Virus record (IMG/VR): IMGVR_UViG_3300044613_000731
Coordinates: 1-22,912 of that record
Reading direction: 5' to 3' (one strand)
Length of the DNA stretch: 22,912 bases
From: a virus
The translations under genes and the position numbers were made by a program. Under the pieces are notes generated by a model that made no database searches, was not told the DNA's origin, and saw only the letters and a list, made by a program, of their open reading frames with translations. Shown here in pieces: positions 1 through 5,384 of this stretch; within the stretch, counting starts at the first letter, position 1, and each line of letters starts with the position of its first letter.

Positions 1-2
1 TC

Positions 3-647
3 ATCATCCCCGTCCTGAACCGGTATGACCTACTGGAACGGTGCCTGCAATCCATTGACTATCCCGTTGAACATCTGATCATCATTGACAACGGCGGCGA
101 GTCCAGCCTGCAATTTTATCCTTGGGTGATTGATAGGCGGCTAGTCAGCAACTATCACGTCTGGTCAATGCCAACCAACCTCGGTGTCGCACCATCATGG
201 AATCTTGGTATCAAAGCAACCCCTCACGCACGAGGCTGGATCATGTTGAACTCGGATGCCTGGTTCAAGCCTGGAGAACTGCAACACTTCTACGATGACT
301 GCGATGACACAATGATTGTTCGCACCCAACACAACTGGTCGTGTGTGTGGGTTGGGCAGGATGTGGTGAGCAAGATCGGTCTATTCTCGGAGTGTTACGT
401 TCCCGCCTACTTCGAGGACAACGACTATGAGCAACGTGCGAAAGCATTCAACATCTCTGTCATGGTTTCGGATGCTGAAGTTGAGCATGACAATTCGTCA
501 ACGCTCAAGGCGAATCCTGCGTTTGGCGAGAAGAACAACCGCAGCTTCGCAGACAACAGCAATCTCCACGACTTGCGATGGCGGTCAGGAATACCTGATG
601 CAGGGGCTTGGGATTTGGGTCGACGACGAACACTCGGGTGGGATTGA
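3..647 (+). CDS. Family 2 glycosyltransferase, 5' end missing
   Basis: The frame is open from the window edge, so the true start lies outside. The visible N-terminus IIPVLNRYDLLERCLQSI followed by IIIDNGG is the nucleotide-binding start of a GT-A fold family 2 glycosyltransferase. Further family features are NLGVAPSWNLG, the hydrophobic strand ending in LNSD (the DxD-type metal and nucleotide-sugar site, here N-S-D), and FEDNDYEQRAK, which matches the acceptor-side ED motif. It would transfer a sugar from a nucleotide sugar to an acceptor in the host cytoplasm. It is the first of three sugar-transfer genes directly upstream of the head-tail connector, so a virion protein is a reasonable acceptor, but this is inference. 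The stop overlaps the next ATG (TGATG). Confidence 0.85.
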   Translation: MIPVLNRYDLLERCLQSIDYPVEHLIIIDNGGESSLQFYPWVIDRRLVSNYHVWSMPTNLGVAPSWNLGIKATPHARGWIMLNSDAWFKPGELQHFYDDCDDTMIVRTQHNWSCVWVGQDVVSKIGLFSECYVPAYFEDNDYEQRAKAFNISVMVSDAEVEHDNSSTLKANPAFGEKNNRSFADNSNLHDLRWRSGIPDAGAWDLGRRRTLGWD

Positions 648-1381
648 TGCGCGTCTTTGATGGTGTTCTATACAACGGTGAGGCTGATGTTCTTGAGTGT
701 CGTTTGTGGGAGTTGGCTGACACTGTTGATGTCATGGTGATTGTTGAGGGTGACAAGACTTTCACCGGCAAGCCACGCCAACGTGCAGATCGTGAACGGT
801 TTGCCAGGTGGGCTGATCTGATTCATTGGGTGGACTTTGAAACACCAAGACATCACAATCCTTGGACTGTTGAGAAGGCAACTCGTGACCAGTTGTTGGT
901 TGAGTTTGATCGGCTTGGTTGTCAGGCTGATGATGTGATCACTGTGTCGGATGTGGATGAGATTTGGCATCCTCGGATGGTGGACAGTTTTGCTCAGGGT
1001 TGGCATCGAGCGATGATGCGGAACTTTGCTTTCAGTGTTCATTGGGAACGCCCGTTGCATTACACGATGATTGGTGGCACTCGTGGGAAGGCTGCTGATT
1101 CTTTGGATTGGATGCGCAGATTTGATCGGATCAATATGCCTGTCGCTTTTGGCGGGTTTCATCTTGGTTGGATGGGTGGGGTGGATTGGTGTGTGAATAA
1201 GTTGACTGAGTTCTCGCATCAGGAATACAACGTGGGTGACACGCGCACAATGATTGAGGCTTGTTTCGCTGAGGGGAAGTTCATTGATGGTGAAGTGATG
1301 AACCAGGTTGAACTTGATGCTGATTGGCCTTGGTGGATTCGCAACGACTTGCATCCTGAGTCGTGGAGGGTGAAGCGATGA
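647..1381 (+). CDS. Family 17-like glycosyltransferase (beta-1,4-GlcNAc transferase type)
   Basis: This 244-residue protein starts with MRVFDGVLYNGEADVLECRL, then VMVIVEGDKTFTGKPR, which is the signature of glycosyltransferase family 17 (relatives of eukaryotic MGAT3). SDVDEIWHP near residue 105 carries the DxD metal site. The ATG at 647 was chosen because it overlaps the previous stop (TGATG) and begins exactly at the family's N-terminus; a TTG at 608 would add 13 unrelated residues. The gene's stop overlaps the next ATG (ATGA). Family 17 members are found scattered in phages and bacteria, usually with unknown acceptor. The coding strand is strongly G/T-rich, like the next gene and unlike the first 600 bases. 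Confidence 0.85.
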   Translation: MRVFDGVLYNGEADVLECRLWELADTVDVMVIVEGDKTFTGKPRQRADRERFARWADLIHWVDFETPRHHNPWTVEKATRDQLLVEFDRLGCQADDVITVSDVDEIWHPRMVDSFAQGWHRAMMRNFAFSVHWERPLHYTMIGGTRGKAADSLDWMRRFDRINMPVAFGGFHLGWMGGVDWCVNKLTEFSHQEYNVGDTRTMIEACFAEGKFIDGEVMNQVELDADWPWWIRNDLHPESWRVKR

Positions 1382-2034
1382 GTTTCTTGTTGACGCATTG
1401 TTGTTCGATTGAATACTGGGAGAAGTTTGGCAAGCAGTATGTTGCGATGATTGAGGCGATGAACCCTCAACCTGATGAGGTGATCCTTTCATCGTTGGTT
1501 CCTTTGCCTGTGCCTTCATCCATTCGGAACATCATCACGAAGGAACTGTTCTGGGATGGTGTCAATGAGGCTGTTGAAGCATCGTCTTGTGATTGGGTTG
1601 TACCGGCAGGGGTTGATCAGATCATGTTGCCTGATGCGTTGGTCGGCTTGGATCGTGATTGTGATGTTATCTCGATTGCTGGTCGTACCCAGCATGGGGA
1701 ATCGTTTCAGGCAAGCCCTGATGGCTATTCAGGTATTTTGACTTCAACAACTAATCCGATGGCAGGCATGACGGTTCTGAGGCGGAATGTTCATTTGGCT
1801 TATCCTGCTCGGCGCAGCATGTACAGCGATTGGATTCAGTGGATGGAGTTCCGCAAGGCTGGTTTGCGGGTTGAGTTTGATACCACTCAAAGGTTTATTC
1901 ATTGGCGGCATCCAGAGGCGGTATCATTTCAACCTCATCCACAAGGTGAGGCTGATGTTGCTTTGTTCCGTACTTTTGTGAATCACTATGAGATTGTGCC
2001 TGGTCAAGAGTTTCCACCTGTTGTGGTGAAGTAA
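1378..2034 (+). CDS. Putative GT-A-type glycosyltransferase, divergent
   Basis: The product has 218 residues from the ATG that overlaps the previous stop. The order of elements resembles family 2 glycosyltransferases: an early strand and helix (IEAMNPQPDEVILSS), a central WVVPAGVDQIMLPDAL where the usual DxD would sit, then a segment with GMTVLRRNVHLAYP, SDWIQWMEFRKAGLRVEF and a final IHWRH. The DxD is reduced to GVD, so either the metal site is degenerate or the fold assignment is loose. Operon position behind two clear glycosyltransferases supports a role in the same decoration pathway. It could alternatively be a non-catalytic partner. There is no signal peptide or membrane segment. Confidence 0.6.
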   Translation: MSFLLTHCCSIEYWEKFGKQYVAMIEAMNPQPDEVILSSLVPLPVPSSIRNIITKELFWDGVNEAVEASSCDWVVPAGVDQIMLPDALVGLDRDCDVISIAGRTQHGESFQASPDGYSGILTSTTNPMAGMTVLRRNVHLAYPARRSMYSDWIQWMEFRKAGLRVEFDTTQRFIHWRHPEAVSFQPHPQGEADVALFRTFVNHYEIVPGQEFPPVVVK

Positions 2035-2046
2035 CATGGGAACACC

Positions 2047-2673
2047 ATGAGCATCACCAATGGCTACGCGACCAGAAATCAAATCAAAGCCGCCCTCAGA
2101 ATTGGGACGGCTGACACCCTTGATGATGAGTTGATTGACAACTGTGCTGGGGCTGCTTCACGTCTCATTGACGGATATTGCAACCGCCAGTTCTGGTCTG
2201 TTGGTTCTGCAACCAGTCGGGTCTATATGGCTGAGAATGATTTCTATTGCAGCATTGATGACATCGCTGGAACTGCGATTGTGTTGAAGACTTCTGGTGC
2301 TACCGATGGCAACTTTGATGTGACTTGGTCGCCGTCTGATTATCAGTTGGAACCGTTGAATGGTCGCTTGGATGGTTTGCAGTGGGCGTATGACAAGATT
2401 CGTGCGGTTGGTGACTATCTGTTTCCAACAGTCAACGGCAACTATGGTGAGCAGGCTTTGGTTCAGGTGACTGCTGTGTTCGGTTGGCCGTCTGTGCCTG
2501 AACCTGTCACACAGGCCACAATCATTCAGGCTTCACGAATCTTCAAACGATATGACTCACCGCTTGGTGTTGCAGGTTTCGGTGACTTGGGTGCCATTCG
2601 TGTTTCTCGTTTCCTTGATCCGGACATGGCACAACTTGTCGAACCGTATCGACGGCTGCGAATGTTCGCATGA
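2047..2673 (+). CDS. Head-tail connector (adaptor) protein, HK97 gp6-like
   Basis: A 208-residue protein whose N-terminus (ATRNQIKAALRI, then DELIDNCAGAASRLIDGYCNRQF) follows the helical pattern of the gp6/gp15-type adaptor that docks under the portal: a short helix followed by a helix of the form 'ID..C..ASR.ID.yc.R.F'. The central portion is beta-rich and the C-terminal helix contains QATIIQASRIFKRYDSPLG, also usual in actinophage connectors. It would form the first ring of the neck. Position before the tail terminator and major tail protein agrees. The stop overlaps the next ATG (ATGA). Exact family membership cannot be proven by eye. Confidence 0.7.
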   Translation: MSITNGYATRNQIKAALRIGTADTLDDELIDNCAGAASRLIDGYCNRQFWSVGSATSRVYMAENDFYCSIDDIAGTAIVLKTSGATDGNFDVTWSPSDYQLEPLNGRLDGLQWAYDKIRAVGDYLFPTVNGNYGEQALVQVTAVFGWPSVPEPVTQATIIQASRIFKRYDSPLGVAGFGDLGAIRVSRFLDPDMAQLVEPYRRLRMFA

Positions 2674-3083
2674 ACGAAGCAACAACACTCACTCAGATCA
2701 AAGAAGGTTTGCAGGTTCGCCTGGCAACGATTCCTGGTCTAAGGTCGTATGCCTATCAGCCAGACAATCTGAACGCCCCGTTCGCTTGGCCGATGCTAGA
2801 CACCATCACCTACAACGGTGCGATGCGTGGCGGTCTGATCACTTCCACGTTCACAATCTCTGTGGTGGTGGGTCGGTCAGCTGAACGGTCTGCCCAGGCT
2901 GCGTTGGATGGGTTCTTGTCCTATGAGGGTGCGACTTCTATTCGTGCCGCTTTGGAAGGGGATCGCACGTTGGGTGGTGCGGTCGCGAACCTACTGGTCG
3001 AGTCGGCTTCAAACATCTCCACAATGGAAGGCAATGACACCACCTACCTGATGGTGGACTTCCGTGTCATCGTCTATCAGTAG
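2670..3083 (+). CDS. Probable tail terminator (tail-to-head joining) protein
   Basis: The protein has 137 residues. The N-terminal helix (TTLTQIKEGLQVRLATIPGLRSYAYQP) followed by beta strands, with the late elements SIRAALEGDRTLGG and a final strand VDFRVIVYQ, matches the alpha-beta shape of the small tail terminator proteins found just upstream of the major tail protein in many actinophages. Such a protein caps the finished tail tube and binds the neck. It is translationally coupled to the connector by an ATGA overlap and followed by a 97-base leader before the major tail protein. A head-closure role is the main alternative. Confidence 0.6.
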   Translation: MNEATTLTQIKEGLQVRLATIPGLRSYAYQPDNLNAPFAWPMLDTITYNGAMRGGLITSTFTISVVVGRSAERSAQAALDGFLSYEGATSIRAALEGDRTLGGAVANLLVESASNISTMEGNDTTYLMVDFRVIVYQ

Positions 3084-3086
3084 CGG

Positions 3087-3116
3087 TTGCCCGCTTGCGG
3101 TTTGTGCGTGTAGAGT
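3087..3116 (+). promoter_or_regulatory. Possible promoter of the major tail protein gene
   Basis: TTGCCC (3087-3092) and TAGAGT (3111-3116) are 18 bases apart, each matching 4 of 6 positions of the -35 and -10 consensus. This lies at the start of the only sizeable gap in the neck-tail block, and a start near 3123 would give a leader of about 58 bases with a good Shine-Dalgarno (AGGAG at 3170-3174). A separate promoter is plausible for the most abundant tail protein. The match is moderate. Confidence 0.3.
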
Positions 3117-3122
3117 TATCGC

Positions 3123-3164
3123 ATCGGCTCAGCCGAGCAGAAGTAGTTCATCTCGATAGCCGAT
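3123..3164 (+). promoter_or_regulatory. Leader with two mutually exclusive stem options
   Basis: TCGGCTCAGCCGA (3124-3136) is a perfect dyad that folds as a 5-bp stem with loop TCA. A second copy of AGCCGAT at 3158-3164 can instead pair with ATCGGCT at 3123-3129 (7 bp). The two foldings share the 5' arm and exclude each other, and the second ends only a few bases before the Shine-Dalgarno of the major tail gene. Whether this is used for control is unknown. Confidence 0.35.
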
Positions 3165-3180
3165 AAGGCAGGAGCATCAA

Positions 3181-3603
3181 ATGGCAAAGCAAGTTCTCAC
3201 CAACGTAGTAGTCACCTTCGGTACTGCTAACACCGATATTTCTCAGTATGTAGGATCAATCACTTTGTCCACGACTGCTGCGGAAGTTGCGACTACAGCA
3301 ATGGGTTCTTCGGCTGTGACACGCATCCAAGGCTTGATCGATAACTCGGTCACACTTGAGCTGCATCAGGACTACCCAACGATCGAGAAGTTGTTCTACG
3401 ATGCGTTCGTTGCTGGTACTGCCGTGCCAATGACTGTGAAGCCAAACGGAACTGCTGCTGCTTCGTCTGCTAACCCACAGTATGCGTTCAATGCTCTTCC
3501 CGTTTCCTGGACACCCGTGGCAGGGGCGGTGGGCGACCTTGCAGTGGTCAGCATCACCTACCCGATCTCTGGTGCAATCACCAAGACTGGCACTGGCGCA
3601 TAG
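3181..3603 (+). CDS. Major tail protein (tail tube)
   Basis: A 140-residue beta-rich protein with few charged residues. It opens with VLTNVVVTFGTANTDISQYV, continues with a middle element TRIQGLIDNSVTLELHQDYP that resembles the strand-turn-strand of actinophage tail tube subunits, and ends in Thr/Gly/Ala-rich sequence. It sits just before the frameshifting chaperone pair, the invariant place for the tail tube gene in long-tailed phages. The start has a strong ribosome site (AGGAG, eight bases upstream). It would polymerise into the tube around the tape measure. The size is small for the family, which often carries an extra surface domain that is missing here. Confidence 0.75.
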   Translation: MAKQVLTNVVVTFGTANTDISQYVGSITLSTTAAEVATTAMGSSAVTRIQGLIDNSVTLELHQDYPTIEKLFYDAFVAGTAVPMTVKPNGTAAASSANPQYAFNALPVSWTPVAGAVGDLAVVSITYPISGAITKTGTGA

Positions 3604-3638
3604 TTTCAACATAACAACCCTTACCTGCGGAGGTATAC

Positions 3639-3929
3639 ATGAAGATTGCACTTGAATTGACGAGTGCGCTTGACAACAAGTCACGAAAGATTGTTGCTGC
3701 GTTCCCAGACTTCATTGCGTTTGAGAACAAGTTCAATCGAAGCGTTGCCAAGTTTGAAACAGAACTCACATTGACTGACCTTGCATATTTGGGTTGGCAT
3801 GCTGAGCATCGTTTGAAGAAGACTGGCCTTGACTTTGAATCATGGTGCGATGAGATTGAATCGCTTGAAGTGGGAGATGCTGCTGAAGCAGTGATCGTCC
3901 CTTTGGAGATCAGTCAGCCCACTGGATGA
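3639..3929 (+). CDS. Tail assembly chaperone, G product
   Basis: The 96-residue protein is acidic and helical (for example KFETELTLTDLAYLGWHAEHRL and FESWCDEIESLEV), as in the G half of tail assembly chaperones that hold the tape measure protein during tail building and are absent from the finished virion. It follows the major tail protein and starts with a good ribosome site (GGAGG seven bases upstream). The stop at 3927-3929 is bypassed by the frameshift described separately. The similarity is in position, size and composition rather than in a sharp motif; the frameshift makes the call firm. Confidence 0.8.
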   Translation: MKIALELTSALDNKSRKIVAAFPDFIAFENKFNRSVAKFETELTLTDLAYLGWHAEHRLKKTGLDFESWCDEIESLEVGDAAEAVIVPLEISQPTG

Positions 3930-4048
3930 TCGCGTACCTGTCTTGCGAGACAGGTATTGCACCATCAGTGTTGCTGGCAGAATCACCACGAATGATCTTC
4001 ACAATGCTCGCCTATCTTCGTTGGAGAGCGATTCATCTGAAGAGGTAG
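3639..4048 (+). CDS. Tail assembly chaperone, GT fusion made by -1 frameshift
   Basis: A -1 slip on CCCTTTG (3899-3905) joins 89 residues of G to 47 residues in the other frame, giving about 136 residues. That frame is open from 3887 to the stop at 4046-4048 and has no convincing start of its own. The added part reads HWMIAYLSCETGIAPSVLL, then MIFTMLAYLRWRA, which fits the T extension of many actinophages (HW...A...G..P..LL....L..ML..L). In known long-tailed phages the GT form is made in a small ratio to G and recruits the tail tube subunit to the tape measure. Ratio and actual slippage cannot be judged from sequence. Confidence 0.8.
3899..3905 (+). other. Programmed -1 frameshift slip site CCCTTTG
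   Basis: In the G frame the bases read C CCT TTG, a perfect X XXY YYZ heptamer. Slipping back one base re-pairs the two tRNAs with CCC and TTT and moves ribosomes into the T frame. It is the only such heptamer I see in the 3887-3929 window in which both frames are open. Confidence 0.8.
3935..3956 (+). other. Perfect 9-bp stem-loop downstream of the slip site
   Basis: TACCTGTCT (3935-3943) and AGACAGGTA (3948-3956) pair without mismatch around the loop TGCG; a G-U pair could add a tenth. It begins 29 bases after the slip heptamer, farther than the usual 5-9 base spacer, and no T-run follows, so it does not look like a terminator. It lies inside the T-coding frame and after the G stop codon. 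Confidence 0.7.
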
Positions 4049-4057
4049 TCTGAGCCA

Positions 4058-4627
4058 ATGGCAATCAAACCAGTAGGTCGTGGAGGGCAAGTTAGTTTCC
4101 CTCCTGGTGGGAAGACTGTCGTTGAGATTGTTGGTATCACGCAGTTCATCCGTGAACTAGCCAAATCGGATGAACGATTCAAGAAAGAAGCCAACACGGC
4201 AGCCAAGGCCGTTGCTGAGTTGTTGATTGTGGCCGCCAAGTTTGAGGCAACAACAGTCACCCGAAGCAGTCAAGCAGCTGAAGTCATGAAGGGCATGAAG
4301 GCTAGGTCGTTCAATTCTTTACCTGCTGCGGTTCTGTCTGAGAAGAGTGCATTTGTTTCCAAGTCTCGCCCCAACCGTAAACGCAAGCGCAAGGTGACTC
4401 GGGGTGACGTGTTCTTTGGTGCGGAGTTCGGTGGCGGTAAGTTCGGCAAAGGAACCCCAACTGTCGCTGGGAGGGGTCGTAAGGGTGGGGGATACACAAG
4501 CCAGTTCTTGCGACATCGAGGCACGGCAGGATACTTCTTCTGGCCTGCGGTCACCAAGAACAAGGAGCGAATCGCCAAGGAATACCTAGATGCCATCACG
4601 AGGGTTCTGGATAAATTGGATACTTGA
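4058..4627 (+). CDS. Putative HK97 gp10-like tail completion protein
   Basis: A 189-residue basic protein. It opens with a helix (VGITQFIRELAKSDERFKKE), has a very basic centre (SRPNRKRKRKVTRGDV) and then GDVFFGAEFGGG ... TSQFLRHRGTAGYFFWPAV, followed by a C-terminal helix. The order helix, strand, 'GaEfGg', then 'q.l...G..Gyf..PA' resembles the HK97 gp10 family of neck/tail completion proteins. These usually lie before the major tail gene, so the position after the chaperones is unusual. The ATG is ten bases after the GT stop, with no strong ribosome site, which suggests coupled translation. Another minor tail role remains possible. Confidence 0.5.
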   Translation: MAIKPVGRGGQVSFPPGGKTVVEIVGITQFIRELAKSDERFKKEANTAAKAVAELLIVAAKFEATTVTRSSQAAEVMKGMKARSFNSLPAAVLSEKSAFVSKSRPNRKRKRKVTRGDVFFGAEFGGGKFGKGTPTVAGRGRKGGGYTSQFLRHRGTAGYFFWPAVTKNKERIAKEYLDAITRVLDKLDT

Positions 4628-4651
4628 CTTTTCCTGCCAGTTCGCTACCCT
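4624..4651 (+). promoter_or_regulatory. Possible promoter of the AEP-like gene
   Basis: TTGACT (4624-4629) is five of six bases of the -35 consensus; sixteen bases later comes TACCCT (4646-4651), a weak -10 of the TANNNT type common in actinobacteria. It overlaps the stop of the preceding gene and is followed by an exceptionally strong ribosome site (GGGAGGTGG). Weak on the -10 side. Confidence 0.3.
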
Positions 4652-4670
4652 CAAGAGTAGGGAGGTGGTC

Positions 4671-5375
4671 ATGGCGGTTCTGTTCAAGAATGTGAAGTCA
4701 ATCTATCCGAAGCCGTTGGCTTCGTCTTGGGAGCAGCTGCGTGAGTTGTTGGCGTTCCATGAGGAGAACGCTGTCAAGACTGATGGCGCGTTGTGGTCAC
4801 CGGTGGAGTACTACCCGAGTTCCACTCGTGGGAATCGCAATGTTCGGTTCATTGAGGCGTTGGTGGTGGACATGGACGGTGAGTCGTTCCGTGAGGCAAG
4901 GCTTGATGGGTTGGAGTGGTTTGCGTATTCAACTTATTCGCATCGTGATAATGATCCTCACTATCACTTGGTGTTGCCTTTGGCTGAGCGTGTGCCTGCT
5001 TCATTGTGGCGGGCTGTGTGGCAGGGGTTGCATGAGCGGTTGAATCTTGTTGGTGACCCACAGACGAAAGACCCTGCACGGTTGTTCTATCTTCCTCAGC
5101 ATGCACCTGGTGAGACCTTTGAGTTTCATGAGGGTCGTGGCGTGTTGTTGGATACTGATTTCAGTTGGGATGTTGTTGAGCAACCTCAGCCGATCAAGTC
5201 TCGGGAGGTGCGTCAGCCTCGTGCGCGTCGACATGAATCGTATTTATTCACTGAGCAGTTCTGGAATGAACCTGCGAAGGTTTGGTCGTGGACAGGTTTG
5301 GAAGGTTCTGAGAAGTGGAAGGCGGCTGCAACAGAGTTTCGTGCTTTGCGTCAGCGGTTGGAGGCAGGCGAGTAG
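4671..5375 (+). CDS. Stand-alone primase domain of the archaeo-eukaryotic (AEP) type
   Basis: The product has 234 residues from the ATG with a near-perfect ribosome site (GGGAGGTGG); an in-frame ATG at 4590 would intrude into the previous gene. The conserved order of AEP/primase-polymerase proteins is visible: a strand with D-x-D (ALVVDMDG, about residue 65), then YSTYSHRDNDPHYHLVLPL carrying the S-x-H motif, then a third acidic site in KDPARLFYLPQHAPG. These three blocks would bind two metals and the nucleotide. There is no helicase or zinc domain. It would make primers or extend DNA. Its place between tail genes, directly before the tape measure, is not explained by function; it looks like an independently expressed insert. 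A nuclease-like derivative of the fold is the main alternative. Confidence 0.65.
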   Translation: MAVLFKNVKSIYPKPLASSWEQLRELLAFHEENAVKTDGALWSPVEYYPSSTRGNRNVRFIEALVVDMDGESFREARLDGLEWFAYSTYSHRDNDPHYHLVLPLAERVPASLWRAVWQGLHERLNLVGDPQTKDPARLFYLPQHAPGETFEFHEGRGVLLDTDFSWDVVEQPQPIKSREVRQPRARRHESYLFTEQFWNEPAKVWSWTGLEGSEKWKAAATEFRALRQRLEAGE

Positions 5376-5384
5376 AATTGGCGC

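Noticed and set aside
668-1519. Long open frame on the minus strand
   Set aside because: It is a mirror of the GT17 gene; its protein is low in recognisable motifs and rich in Ser/His/Pro, as expected for the antisense of a G/T-rich coding strand.
3935-3956. Hairpin read as a transcription terminator
   Set aside because: No T-run follows and it lies inside the T-coding frame; a terminator here would stop the tail operon.
4590-4670. Earlier ATG for the AEP-like gene
   Set aside because: It would add 27 residues that overlap the previous gene and lack family resemblance; the ATG at 4671 has a near-perfect ribosome site.
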